Source: Collinsella sp. AF08-23 (GTDB lineage: Bacteria; Actinomycetota; Coriobacteriia; Coriobacteriales; Coriobacteriaceae). From it: 64,000 nucleotides of DNA. The notes under the pieces are model-generated. The model saw only the letters and a program-made list of their open reading frames with translations. It was not told the origin of the DNA and made no database searches. Each line of letters opens with the position of its first letter. Within the stretch, counting starts at the first letter, position 1. Below are positions 8,686 through 19,407 of this stretch, piece by piece. Both the position numbers and the translations under genes were made by a program. Location: the NCBI RefSeq assembly GCF_003479805.1, contig NZ_QUHV01000006.1:1-64000 (forward strand), in the 5' to 3' direction.

Positions 8686-9849
8686 CTAGTCGAGGATATC
8701 GTCGATGGCGTCACGGATGCGATCGCCCACCGAGCGCTTCTTGGCGGTGCCGGCAGCATGCTCACCCGAAGCCGCGGCATAGCGCTCGAGTGCCTCGCGC
8801 GCGTCGGCGGAGAGGTGCGTGGGGACGTCGATGACGATGCGAGCCACGAAGCGACCGCGCGAACCGCCGCCGCCCAAGCGCGGCATGCCATGCCCGTCGA
8901 CGGTGATGAGGGAGCCGTACTGCGTGCCGGCGGGGACCTCAAGATCGAATTCCTCGTCGGGCATGATGCCCTTGACCTCAACCAGGCAGCCGAGTGCTGC
9001 CTCGGCGATGCCGATGTGAACCTCAGAGAGGAGGTCGTCACCATGGCGCTCAAAGCGCTCGTTGTCCTCGACCTGGATGGTCACGATGAGGTCGCCGGAT
9101 GCGGCACCTCGGTAGCCGGCCTCGCCATAGCCACGCAACCTCAGCTGGCGGCCCGTCGCAACACCGGCCGGGACCTCGACATCCAGGCGCTCGTGCGTAC
9201 GAGAACGACCCTCGCCGTGGCAGTGCTCACACGGCTTGTCGACGATGGTGCCCTCGCCACCGCAATCCGGACACGGGGCGCTCGACTGCATCTGGCCGAA
9301 GATGGAGCGCTGGACGGTGGTCACATAGCCGGAGCCGTTGCAGCGCGGACAGGTCTTCTCCTGGCCACCCTCTCCACGACCTGAACCGTGACAATGCCCG
9401 CACGGCGCCAAGCGATCGAACGAGATGGTCTTCTTGCAACCGATCGCCGCCTCTTCAAGCGAGACCGTGAGCGAGATGGCCATATCGCGCCCGGCCCTGC
9501 GGCGGGCACGGTCGCGCGGACTGCCGCCGCCCGATCCTCCGCCGCCGAAAATCGACGAGAAGATATCATCGACGCCCATGCCGCCGAAGATGTCGGAGAA
9601 GTCGACGTAGCCGGACCCGCCGGGCATGCCGTCGACGGTGCCGTAGCGATCGTACATGGCGCGCTTCTGGTCATCGGAAAGCACCGAGTATGCCTCGTTC
9701 AGCTCGGCGAACTGCTCGTTGGCGTCGGGGGCGTCGTTGTGGTCGGGATGAAGCTTGACCGCCTTCTTTCGGAACGCGCGCTTGATCTGGTCGGCCGTGG
9801 CATCGTGCTCGACGCCCAGCACCTCGTAGTAATCCCTTTTGTCCGCCAC
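8686..9849 (-). CDS. dnaJ: Chaperone DnaJ (canonical paralog)
   Basis: 387 aa from a GTG at 9849 preceded by GGGGGAGGG. The ATG at 9879 would add ten residues but has only a poor site. J domain with HPD (KLHPDHND), a glycine-rich linker, four CxxCxGxG zinc repeats (CGHCHGSG, CPRCNGSG, CPDCGGEG, CEHCHGEG), then both C-terminal substrate-binding domains. It is the DnaK co-chaperone. A second, unusual DnaJ is encoded just upstream. Confidence 0.93.
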   Translation of the reverse strand: MADKRDYYEVLGVEHDATADQIKRAFRKKAVKLHPDHNDAPDANEQFAELNEAYSVLSDDQKRAMYDRYGTVDGMPGGSGYVDFSDIFGGMGVDDIFSSIFGGGGSGGGSPRDRARRRAGRDMAISLTVSLEEAAIGCKKTISFDRLAPCGHCHGSGRGEGGQEKTCPRCNGSGYVTTVQRSIFGQMQSSAPCPDCGGEGTIVDKPCEHCHGEGRSRTHERLDVEVPAGVATGRQLRLRGYGEAGYRGAASGDLIVTIQVEDNERFERHGDDLLSEVHIGIAEAALGCLVEVKGIMPDEEFDLEVPAGTQYGSLITVDGHGMPRLGGGGSRGRFVARIVIDVPTHLSADAREALERYAAASGEHAAGTAKKRSVGDRIRDAIDDILD

Positions 9850-10054
9850 CTTGTGGACCCTCCCCCAATGAATGATCAACCTTATGCGCCCGCCGCGCGC
9901 ACGCCGCGGGCGTCTTTCGTTTTACCCATAGTTCCGCCCATCCACACGCGCGATGCACAGACACCCCAAGGCATCGACACACCCCGCTCCGCAAGACGGG
10001 AGAAGCGAACAGCGCGTGCCATGTGCGGACGTTCCGCTCGGACTTTAGCCCTGC

Positions 10055-11176
10055 CTACATGAACCGATACGGCGCGAGGAACACCGCCTGCGTGCAGCTG
10101 GAAAACCAAACGGCAATCATGGCGAACACCAGCCCGTTGGCCGCGCCGTTCGCAAGCACCTGCAAACCTCGCTTCCACCACAGCCCGCTGCGATGCAACA
10201 CGTCATCGGAGACGATCATGAAGATGCCCATGACGAGCGGTAACAGGCACAGCATGAGGAACATGGAAAACGTGCCGGAAAACGCCGAAAGCACCAGGAA
10301 CGGCAAGACCAGGCCGAGCATGTAAAAGCCGCTCTGCGCGCGACCCTCGAGGCGCTCGGCAGCCACATGGGCGCGGCCCACAAGGTCGCCCGTCTCCCCA
10401 CCGTTGGTTCCAGCGTTGCCGCGGGCCTTTATGCGAACGACGTCGCCGTCATGCGTGCCCGCCGGGAACTCGACCACGGCCTCGGCTTGAACGCGCGTAC
10501 GGCCCTCTCCCCCGCACACGGGGCAGGGGTCGGCCACGACTTTGCCGGAACCGCCGCACTCGGGGCAGACCATGCGGGCCTGACCCATGCCGAACATGCC
10601 CAAATCGACGGCAATGGCGCCGGTGCCTCCGCAGGTGGGACAGGCGCGGTGATGCTCGGATGCCACGGAGCCCGAGCCGTGGCAATTGTCGCAGGGCTCA
10701 TAGCGCGGATACTTGACGGCCACCTTGGCACCGTCCTTTGCCTGGTCGCGCGAGAGCTTGACCTCGACGATAACGTCGGCACCGGTAGAAGGGTTATAGG
10801 CGGACGCGCCGCGGCGGCGCTGCGTACCAAAACCGCCCATGCCGCCGAACGGGAAGCCAAAACCGCCAAAGCCGGTGTAGCCGCCTTGGTATCCGCCAGG
10901 GTACCCTCCGGGATAGCCCCCCGCGGACGGCGAGCCGGCCGAGACAAAGGGGCTGCCCGAGCGCATGGCGTCGTAGCGGGCGCGCTTTTGTTCATCGGAG
11001 AGAACGGCGTATGCCTCGGAGACCTCTTTGAAGCGCTCCTCGGCATCGGGCTCCTTGTTCACATCGGGATGGAGCTTGCGGGCCTTTTGCTGGAAGGCCT
11101 TTTGGATGTCCTTGGCGGAGGCGTCTTTATCAACGCCCAGAATGGCGTAGTAGTCTTTATCGTTCATTCCTGCCAT
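10055..11176 (-). CDS. DnaJ paralog with membrane-spanning C-terminus
   Basis: 373 aa. J domain with HPD (KLHPDVNK), a long Gly/Tyr/Pro linker ([10 protein letters not shown]), four zinc repeats ([32 protein letters not shown]) and one C-terminal substrate domain ending near residue 275. The second C-terminal domain is replaced by hydrophobic segments at about 285-328 and 345-365. It is therefore likely tethered to the membrane with the J domain in the cytoplasm, perhaps bringing DnaK to membrane clients. Canonical dnaJ lies 205 bp downstream. The membrane role is an inference. Confidence 0.82.
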   Translation of the reverse strand: MAGMNDKDYYAILGVDKDASAKDIQKAFQQKARKLHPDVNKEPDAEERFKEVSEAYAVLSDEQKRARYDAMRSGSPFVSAGSPSAGGYPGGYPGGYQGGYTGFGGFGFPFGGMGGFGTQRRRGASAYNPSTGADVIVEVKLSRDQAKDGAKVAVKYPRYEPCDNCHGSGSVASEHHRACPTCGGTGAIAVDLGMFGMGQARMVCPECGGSGKVVADPCPVCGGEGRTRVQAEAVVEFPAGTHDGDVVRIKARGNAGTNGGETGDLVGRAHVAAERLEGRAQSGFYMLGLVLPFLVLSAFSGTFSMFLMLCLLPLVMGIFMIVSDDVLHRSGLWWKRGLQVLANGAANGLVFAMIAVWFSSCTQAVFLAPYRFM

Positions 11177-11220
11177 ATGGCAAAGACTCCCCTGTTCATG
11201 GGTTACATTCAGTGGGAGAC

Positions 11221-11226
11221 ATTATA
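11221..11226 (-). promoter_or_regulatory. -10 element upstream of the membrane DnaJ
   Basis: A perfect TATAAT on the minus strand 45 bp before the start codon. A 6-bp dyad (CCCCGC / GCGGGG) lies just upstream over the expected -35 region and could be an operator. No clear -35, CIRCE or HAIR site is visible. Confidence 0.5.
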
Positions 11227-11371
11227 TCCCGACCCCGCGTGCGATAAGCGGGGCGGGTGCGTTTTACACATCCACGTACAAAACGTGTCCACCGCTTTTA
11301 CAAGCGGCGATGCAATCGGTCGCTCGACCGGAACCCGTACCTAGCGGCAGTGTAGTCACCTGTCCAAGAGC

Positions 11372-11854
11372 CTATTCAGCAGGCTGATCGCTCAACTGGA
11401 CCTGGCGATAGGCAATGCCGCAGCGGTCGAGGATGTTCTTGGAAATGAGGTTGTCCTCGGTGCCGCAGTACTTGTCGTCGAGGTAGACGACCTCGCCGAT
11501 GCCCGCCTGCACGAGGGTCTTGGCGCACTCGTGACACGGGAAAAGCGTGACGTAGACGGTGGCATCTGCCATGTCCTTGAGGGAGCCACGGTAGTTGAGG
11601 ATCGCGTTGGCCTCGGCATGAATCACGTAATTGTGCTTGTCATGCAGGGGGTCGTCCGCTGTGCCCCAGGGGAAATCGTCGTCGTTGAGGGCGGAGGGCG
11701 TGCCATTGTAGCCCACCGAGAGGATGCGGTGGTTGGTGTCGGCAATACAGGCGCCGACCTGCGTGTTGGGATCCTTACTGCGCAGGCTCGCGGCGACGGC
11801 CGCACGCATGAAGAACTCGTCCCAGCTGATCACGTCTTCGCGTTTACCGGGCAT
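11372..11854 (-). CDS. Deoxycytidylate (dCMP) deaminase family protein
   Basis: 160 aa. Zinc and catalytic motifs HAEANAIL (near 73) and PCHECAK (near 99-105) match the ComEB/dCMP deaminase family. It converts dCMP to dUMP, the precursor for thymidylate. The start at 11854 has GAGGAGGGG four bases upstream; the frame runs open beyond it without a site. It stands alone between the dnaJ pair and a gap with two palindromes. Confidence 0.9.
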   Translation of the reverse strand: MPGKREDVISWDEFFMRAAVAASLRSKDPNTQVGACIADTNHRILSVGYNGTPSALNDDDFPWGTADDPLHDKHNYVIHAEANAILNYRGSLKDMADATVYVTLFPCHECAKTLVQAGIGEVVYLDDKYCGTEDNLISKNILDRCGIAYRQVQLSDQPAE

Positions 11855-12042
11855 GATACCCCTCCTCTCAAGCGTTTTGGACAGCATGGCGCATAACGTG
11901 GGAAGATGCAAGCGTTGGCGAAAAGATGTCCCTCGCAAAAGGCGGTGTCGCTAGCGGAGAAGCGTGCCCGCAATGGCGACGAGGGCTGCCCGTAACGGCG
12001 ACGAAAGGCACCGGGGCAACGACGACGCTTGGCATTGGCGAT

Positions 12043-12097
12043 GTGAGAAATCAGGGGTTTGAAACAAGCCGGCCGTTTCAAACACCTGATTTCTCAC
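12043..12097. repeat. Family-4 palindrome, copy 1
   Basis: Arms of 23 bp (GTGAGAAATCAGG..GTTTGAAAC with one mismatch) around a short GGCCGG-containing loop. A run of six A follows on the plus strand. It lies in the 398-bp gap between hemW and the dCMP deaminase, beside a related copy. The rest of that gap holds only short GGCGACGA direct repeats and no convincing gene. Confidence 0.75.
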
Positions 12098-12112
12098 AAA
12101 AAAGTAGGTGGT

Positions 12113-12173
12113 AATGTGATTTATCAACGGTTTGAATGAATGGGCTTATTTCAAACCGTGGATTTCTCACATT
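12113..12173. repeat. Family-4 palindrome, copy 2
   Basis: An imperfect 24-bp inverted repeat whose right arm reads TTCAAACCGTGGATTTCTCAC. It shares the GTTTGAA and GATTTCTCAC blocks with copy 1, 16 bp away. The bases between those blocks differ, but within each copy the two arms largely match. Confidence 0.7.
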
Positions 12174-12252
12174 GCGAGGGCGAAGAACGGCGGCCGAGGG
12201 CTGAGATGCGGGGGCCCGGCACTCGGCGCGCGTTCAGGCCGTGCACACAGCG

Positions 12253-13488
12253 TTACGCATCAGCCGCCAAATCCCAGAAGATGCCGAAGAGCTTGTTGCC
12301 GCCGAGCCAGCCGAGGTGCGTGGGCTTGAGCGTTCCGTTGTCCCACGCGGCGAGCTTCCGTTCAACAGCGCGATCACAGGCAGCGGAGAGCTCATTCGCC
12401 GGAACGACCCGTATCGCACGCGCGAGCAGCTCCGGGCCGATACCGTCGGTCATGCGGCACGCGAGCATGAGGTCCTCGGCCATGGCTTCGCGGGGCGTAA
12501 GGAACTCGTGGTCGAATTCCTCACCCGCGTCGTCGAGCTGCGTGAAGCGAATGCGGGCCGTGGACGAATTGGCAGACGATCTGCCGGCAGCGCCATCGGA
12601 CGTGCCGTCAGACTCACTATCTGGCGTTCCGTCGAACGTGTTTTCCAGCAACAAGCTGACGTCGCCCGTTGCAGCGCACATGCTTGCGGCGGAGCGGCCG
12701 ATACCCAAATAAGGCACGCCGGTCCAGTAGGCGATGTTGTGCTGGCAGCGGTGCCCGGGCTTGGCATAGCTCGCCACCTCGTAGCGCTCGTAACTATGCG
12801 CATGCAAAAGCTCCGCCGCGATGTCCATACATTGGGCCTGGAAATCCTCATCGGGCACCTCGATTTTCCCCGCCGCCTCGAGACGCTCCAGAGGCGTGCC
12901 TTCCTCAAGCTGCAACGGATACACCGAAACATGGTCGGGATCCGCCAAGAGGACCCTCTTAAGCGTGTCCCTCCATGCGTCGAACGTCTGACCGGGCAAC
13001 CCACACATCAGGTCGCAGGAGGTGGAAAATCCAGCCCCCTTTGCCAGAGCAACGGCCTCCAAAGCTTGTTCGACCGAATGGATGCGCCCGATCACGCGAA
13101 GCTCATCCGCCTGCAAAGACTGCACGCCAAGGGAAACCCTTGTCACGCCCGCGGCGCGCAACGAGCGCGCAAGCTCGGCCGTAAACGACTCGGGATTCGC
13201 CTCGCAGGTGAACTCGACCGGATCACAGTAGCCGAGTACACGCCGGACGAGTTCAACCAGGCGGACCCCCAACAGCGAGGGCGTTCCGCCCCCGATGTAC
13301 ACCGTTTGGACCTCCGCCAGATCCCCCGCCCTGCCATGGGCGTCGATCTGCGCGGCAAGAGCGTCGCAGTAGGTGGCCACGGCCTCATCCAGCGCGCACC
13401 CCTCGCCCATCGCGCGCGAGTCGAAATCGCAGTACGCGCATTTGGATTTGCAGAAGGGTATATGCAGGTACAGAGCCTCGAAGCGCAT
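12253..13488 (-). CDS. hemW: HemW-like radical SAM protein
   Basis: 411 aa. Radical SAM motif CKSKCAYCDF directly after HIPF, the HemW/HemN-like signature, then GGGTPS near residue 68. HemW proteins are linked to heme delivery; true coproporphyrinogen dehydrogenase activity is not expected. A Ser/Asp-rich stretch near residues 280-312 looks like a family-atypical insertion. The ATG at 13488 lies directly after the dusB stop codon. Upstream in-frame codons give only arginine-rich sequence, so they are not used. Confidence 0.85.
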   Translation of the reverse strand: MRFEALYLHIPFCKSKCAYCDFDSRAMGEGCALDEAVATYCDALAAQIDAHGRAGDLAEVQTVYIGGGTPSLLGVRLVELVRRVLGYCDPVEFTCEANPESFTAELARSLRAAGVTRVSLGVQSLQADELRVIGRIHSVEQALEAVALAKGAGFSTSCDLMCGLPGQTFDAWRDTLKRVLLADPDHVSVYPLQLEEGTPLERLEAAGKIEVPDEDFQAQCMDIAAELLHAHSYERYEVASYAKPGHRCQHNIAYWTGVPYLGIGRSAASMCAATGDVSLLLENTFDGTPDSESDGTSDGAAGRSSANSSTARIRFTQLDDAGEEFDHEFLTPREAMAEDLMLACRMTDGIGPELLARAIRVVPANELSAACDRAVERKLAAWDNGTLKPTHLGWLGGNKLFGIFWDLAADA

Positions 13489-13490
13489 GG

Positions 13491-14642
13491 CTACACGCGC
13501 TCCGGCGACGACGGTCCCGCGTCGGCGACGCCGCCGGCAGCGGGAACGGCTGACCTGCAGGCGCCCGGAGCGGCGGGAGCGGATGCCCCGAAGACGCTTG
13601 GGGCGGCGGGGGCGGCTCCTGCACCGAAAACGACATCTGCCCCGCAAGCGGCGTCGGCGGGGGCAGCCTCGAAGGCGACGACGTCAGCCTCGACCTCGTC
13701 GAGCATCGACATGAACTCTTCGTAGCTGGTGCACCGCACGACCTTGCCGCGCCAAGCGGCGGCGTGCGGCAGCCCCTTGAGGTACCAACCCGCAAAGGCA
13801 CGGGCGCGCGCCATGTAGGGCTGCGTGGCGTGCAACAGCGTGAGGTGCTCACGCAGGGCGTCAATGCGCTCGAGCGCGATGCGCTCCGGCACGGGAACGC
13901 CATCGAGCGCGAACGCACGGGCGTCGCCGAAGATCCAAGGGTTTCCGTATATACCGCGCGCGATGAACACTGCGTCTGCGGCAGTGTCGTTGAGCATGCG
14001 CGCCGCATCCTCGGCCGAAAACACATCGCCGGAGCCGATCACCGGTACGTCCACGCGCGCGGCGACCTCGTCGATGGTGGACCAATCGGCCTCGCCAGTG
14101 TAGAGCTGATTGGCGGTGCGCCCGTGAACCGCCACCGCCGCGGCGCCCGCCTGCTCCATGCGCGCTGCAAACTCGGCGGCCGTGTTCTCCCCCGCCGCGA
14201 AACCGCGGCGGATCTTGACGGTGACGGGCACGCGCGCCTCGCGCACGCACGCCTCCACCAGCGACGCGGCAAGCTCGGGCTCCTTCATGAGCGCGGATCC
14301 CTCGCCCTTGGTGATGACCTTGCGCGCCGGGCACGCCATGTTGATGTCGATGAGACTGAGCTTCTCCCCCACTCGCTCCTGCACGGCGTCGACGGCGAAG
14401 GCGAACTGCTCCGGCTTGGTGCCGAACAGCTGCACGCAGATCTGCGGCTCCTCGGGCTCTGGCTCCACGAGCACCCACGTTTTGGCGCTTTTGTACGAAA
14501 GACCCGCAACGCTCACCATCTCGGTGTACGCCATCTCGGCTCCGCGACGGCGGCACATAATACGGTACGCCGCGTCCGTGACCCCCGCCATGGGCGCCAT
14601 CAAAAACGGCTGACGCCTGAATTGTTCACGTAGGTCGATCAA
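13491..14642 (-). CDS. dusB: tRNA-dihydrouridine synthase (DusB type)
   Basis: 383 aa. It opens with PFLMAPMAGVTDAAYR (FMN site). The catalytic cysteine is in NMACPARKV, followed by KIRRG and VHGRT. It reduces uridines in the tRNA D-loop with NADPH. The start is TTG with GAGGGG five bases upstream. After the core (about residue 320) comes a low-complexity tail of about 60 residues rich in Ala, Gly and Pro, which runs up to hemW. A family-3 palindrome lies upstream. Confidence 0.9.
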   Translation of the reverse strand: MIDLREQFRRQPFLMAPMAGVTDAAYRIMCRRRGAEMAYTEMVSVAGLSYKSAKTWVLVEPEPEEPQICVQLFGTKPEQFAFAVDAVQERVGEKLSLIDINMACPARKVITKGEGSALMKEPELAASLVEACVREARVPVTVKIRRGFAAGENTAAEFAARMEQAGAAAVAVHGRTANQLYTGEADWSTIDEVAARVDVPVIGSGDVFSAEDAARMLNDTAADAVFIARGIYGNPWIFGDARAFALDGVPVPERIALERIDALREHLTLLHATQPYMARARAFAGWYLKGLPHAAAWRGKVVRCTSYEEFMSMLDEVEADVVAFEAAPADAACGADVVFGAGAAPAAPSVFGASAPAAPGACRSAVPAAGGVADAGPSSPERV

Positions 14643-14681
14643 GTAAACCCCTCAAATCGACGATAAGCCTATCAACTCGAT

Positions 14682-14785
14682 CTGGGTTTCTCAGGTGCCC
14701 CAGATTCGGGTGAAAGAGGAGGGCGCACGCCTGACGTGCGGCGCCCGACGATTGAACCCGAAGGTGGGGTGCCTGAGGAAGCCAG
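14682..14785. repeat. Family-3 palindromic element, copy 1
   Basis: Imperfect arms (CAGGTGCCCCAGATTCGGGT, paired with ACCCGAAGGTGGGGTGCCTG) enclose a 46-nt core. That core is identical at all but two positions to the copy at 40217-40308. The five bases next to the core differ between copies but stay complementary (CGGGT/ACCCG here). It starts two bases after the lepA stop codon. Confidence 0.82.
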
Positions 14786-14786
14786 A

Positions 14787-16604
<1,818 letters not shown>

Positions 16605-16617
16605 CTTACCTGAAATT

Positions 16618-16728
16618 GGCTGGGTCGGGTGCGTGTTTGCCGCTCGGTCAAGTCCTGCGCAAGACGAAGAGCCCACTGGGCTCTTCTTTGCGTGCGGAAT
16701 CTACGGCAAACACGCACCCGACCCAGCC
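16618..16728. repeat. Family-1 palindromic element, copy B
   Basis: Perfect 25-bp arms (16618-16642 and 16704-16728) unrelated to those of other copies. Conserved blocks CAAGTCCTGCGCA..ACGAAG and CTTCTTTGCGTGCGGAATC. Apical stem GAAGAGCCC, loop ACT, GGGCTCTTC. It lies just upstream of lepA. Confidence 0.88.
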
Positions 16729-16800
16729 CCAAGGCTCGACGGCCGCGCATTCAGAACGAGATTCCGCCTGAAAGTCGCCCGTAAACGTAAGCTCAACGTA

Positions 16801-16916
16801 GCCCAGCGAGAACATATAAGGTTCGACGTAGATTCCGCACGAGCGGAAGGCGCCTGTGGGGCCTCGTCGCGAGCAGGACTTGACCGAGCGCCGAATCTTA
16901 TATGCTCTCGATGGGC
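16801..16916. repeat. Family-1 palindromic element, copy E (opposite orientation)
   Basis: 25-bp arms (16801-16825 and 16892-16916, three mismatches) with core blocks in the reverse orientation to the other four copies (GATTCCGCACGAGCGG then GCGAGCAGGACTTGACC). It begins six bases after the recN stop, next to copy B. The arms and apical stem are the least perfect of the family, so it may be an older copy. Confidence 0.78.
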
Positions 16917-16922
16917 GAGCGT

Positions 16923-18557
16923 CTACAGTTGTCCTGCCTCAGCGAGCATTTGCTTGGCGTGGGCGAGAGATTCCTCGGTGGCGTCGCCCGAAAGGAGGCG
17001 GGCGACTTCGGCGATCCGCTCGGGACCCTCAACGCGCAGCAGACGCGTCTCGGGGACGTCCTCGGAATCATCGCGACGGACCACGTAGTGGACGGAGCCC
17101 TGCACCGCGACTTGCGCGAGGTGCGTAACCACGATCACCTGGTGCGTGCGGGCAAGGTCGGCGAGCACCTGGGCGAGCGAACGCGCCGTGGCACCGCCAA
17201 CGCCGGCGTCGACCTCGTCGAATACGAGCGTATCGACGGCGTCGGCTTCACCAAGCACCACTTTTGCGGCGAGCATCACGCGCGAGAGCTCGCCGCCACT
17301 CGCGATACGGCGCAGGGGACGCGGCGTAAGGCCGGCGCCACTGCGGTACAGCAGCTCGCAAGCGCAGGGCCCCTGGGCGGTCCAGCGTTCGCGCGGGAGC
17401 TCGCGGCTCTCCCACACCAACTCGGCACGCCCCATCTCCAGTCGTGCCATCTGCTTGCCCACCTCGCGGCAAAACCGCGGAGCCGCGGCATTACGGCGCT
17501 TGGTAAGCGCGCGGGCCGCCTCATCGAGAACGGCCTCGGCAGCCTCAAGCGCCTCGCGGGCACGACGGACGCGGGCCTCGGCGTCATCGACGAGGCTCAG
17601 CAGCTCGGCAGCCTCGGCACGACGCGCGAACACGTCCTCCATGCGCGGACCCCATTGGCGCAGCAGTCCCTTGAAGGCCGAGAAACGCTCCTGTGCCGCC
17701 GCGAGCTCGGCGGGGTCGTAATCCACGGAGTCACGATAGCGCCGTAGGTCGGAGGCGGCGTCCTCGATGATAATCGCGGCACTCGTGAGCTCCTCGGTAA
17801 AATCGGCGAGCTTGGCATCGACTGAACCCATACGCGAAAGGCCGGCAATGGCGGAGTTGAGGGCATCAAGTGTTCCCCCTTCGCCCGAGAGGGCCTCAGA
17901 GGCGTCGTTGGCGCAGCTCGCAAGCGCCTCGGCATGCTCCGCTCGGGGCAGACGCTCCTCAAGCTCCTCGTACTCACCGGGCTTGGGGTCGACTTCGTCA
18001 ATACGCTCAAGGGCAAAACGGGCTTCCTCAAGTCGACTTCCCTGCGTGCGGCTTGCCTCTTCCACACGGGCAAGCTCACGAGCCGCCTCGGCGGCGCGCG
18101 CAAGCGCTTCGCGATACGCCTTGAGCGCGTCGGCAACGCCGGTGCCCGCCCATGCGTCTACCATACCCACATGGGAGGCGGGATCGAGCAGGCGTTGATG
18201 CTCGTGCTGGCCGCAAAGGTCAATCAGAGGGCTCACGCGCTCGGAAAGCTCACGCACGCTGGCCAAGCCGCCGTCGATGCGCGCGCGAGAGCGACCGTCG
18301 GCACCCAGGCGGCGCGTCACCACGAAGCCCTCCTCGTCATGTGGGCCCGCAAACAGACGGCCCTCCACCAGCGCGCCTTCGCTCCCCTCTCGAACCGCGG
18401 AGGAGTCGGCACGCTCCCCCATGAGCAACTTGAGTGCGGAGAGCAACGCGGTTTTTCCCGCTCCGGTCTCACCCGTGAGCACGGTGAGGCCCGCGCCCGG
18501 TACGAGGTCCGCCTCGCGGATCAAGGCCACATTATCGACATGGATCTCATCGATCAT
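16923..18557 (-). CDS. recN: DNA repair protein RecN
   Basis: 544 aa, SMC-like. Walker A TGETGAGKTALLSA (near 35), a long alanine- and arginine-rich coiled coil, the ABC signature RIASGGELSRVMLA, and Walker B TLVFDEVDAG. RecN helps hold and process broken DNA ends. The start at 18557 has GGAG seven bases upstream and overlaps the end of nadK by 11 bases, indicating coupling. The order tlyA-nadK-recN is conserved in Gram-positives. Confidence 0.94.
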   Translation of the reverse strand: MIDEIHVDNVALIREADLVPGAGLTVLTGETGAGKTALLSALKLLMGERADSSAVREGSEGALVEGRLFAGPHDEEGFVVTRRLGADGRSRARIDGGLASVRELSERVSPLIDLCGQHEHQRLLDPASHVGMVDAWAGTGVADALKAYREALARAAEAARELARVEEASRTQGSRLEEARFALERIDEVDPKPGEYEELEERLPRAEHAEALASCANDASEALSGEGGTLDALNSAIAGLSRMGSVDAKLADFTEELTSAAIIIEDAASDLRRYRDSVDYDPAELAAAQERFSAFKGLLRQWGPRMEDVFARRAEAAELLSLVDDAEARVRRAREALEAAEAVLDEAARALTKRRNAAAPRFCREVGKQMARLEMGRAELVWESRELPRERWTAQGPCACELLYRSGAGLTPRPLRRIASGGELSRVMLAAKVVLGEADAVDTLVFDEVDAGVGGATARSLAQVLADLARTHQVIVVTHLAQVAVQGSVHYVVRRDDSEDVPETRLLRVEGPERIAEVARLLSGDATEESLAHAKQMLAEAGQL

Positions 18558-19407
18558 GACGCACTCCGTAGAACACACGGCTCACCGAGCGGTAAAAGCT
18601 CTGCGGACCATAATCGAGCAGCAGAACATCGGCGTCACCCCGACGAACCTCCACACGGTCGACCTCGCCCTCGCAGGTGAGGAACTGGCCGTCGACGGCG
18701 ATGGCGGGCACCGAGGGGCGGTCCTTGGACATCTTGAGTTCGATCACATCGGAGGGCGAGGTGAGGAAGGCGCGCGCCTGAATAGTGTGCGCCGCGATAG
18801 GCACGCAGACCATGCCCGCGTAATCGGGGCTGACGATGGGGCCTCCTGCGGAAAGCGCATAGCCCGTCGAGCCGGTGGCCGTGGACACCACCACGCCGTC
18901 GCCACGTAGACGGTCGATATGATGGCCCGAGACCGTGATATCGAATTCAACCATATCGGACAGCGGGCCACGCGTAAGGGCCAAGTCGTTCAGGGCGAAG
19001 CTCGTGTAGGAGCGCTCCTCGCCGAACTCATCAACGCTCACGATATCGCAGGCGAGCGTTGCGCGACGACTCACGTGCAGCTCACCTGCAAGGGCATCAC
19101 CCACTACGGTGAGGACGTTGCGATCCTCGGGCCTGGCCGCCGTAAGAAAGCCCAAATGGCCATAGGAAAGGCCGAGAATGGGGATCTCGCGGTATCCCAC
19201 GATGCGTGCGGCGCGCAGCAGCGTACCGTCACCGCCGAGTGAGATCACCAGCCCACAGTCTTCAAGGTCGGGCGTCAACTCGATGCCGGAGCGCTGGTCG
19301 GGGGCCCACTCGACCTCGAAGCCCTGACGCGTGAGCCAGAGCTCCAAGGCAAGACCGCTCTCAACGGCCTCCTGCTTGTAGTAATTGGGGACGAGAAAGA
19401 CCATCAT
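18547..19407 (-). CDS. nadK: NAD kinase
   Basis: 286 aa. Signature motifs GGDGT (near 55) and TGSTGYALSAGGPI (near 173). It makes NADP from NAD. It overlaps tlyA by four bases and recN by 11 bases. The first two codons are both ATG and either could start. Length fits the family. Confidence 0.94.
   Translation of the reverse strand: MMVFLVPNYYKQEAVESGLALELWLTRQGFEVEWAPDQRSGIELTPDLEDCGLVISLGGDGTLLRAARIVGYREIPILGLSYGHLGFLTAARPEDRNVLTVVGDALAGELHVSRRATLACDIVSVDEFGEERSYTSFALNDLALTRGPLSDMVEFDITVSGHHIDRLRGDGVVVSTATGSTGYALSAGGPIVSPDYAGMVCVPIAAHTIQARAFLTSPSDVIELKMSKDRPSVPAIAVDGQFLTCEGEVDRVEVRRGDADVLLLDYGPQSFYRSVSRVFYGVRHDR

Noticed and set aside
9905..9945. GC-rich hairpin followed by TCTTTCGTTTT on the plus strand
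   Set aside because: It points away from both flanking minus-strand genes, so it is not their terminator; no plus-strand gene is present. Left unannotated.
16618..16916. Family-1 elements as simple intrinsic terminators
   Set aside because: No U-run follows the arms on either strand, and arms of 25-38 bp with a conserved internal core exceed what termination needs.
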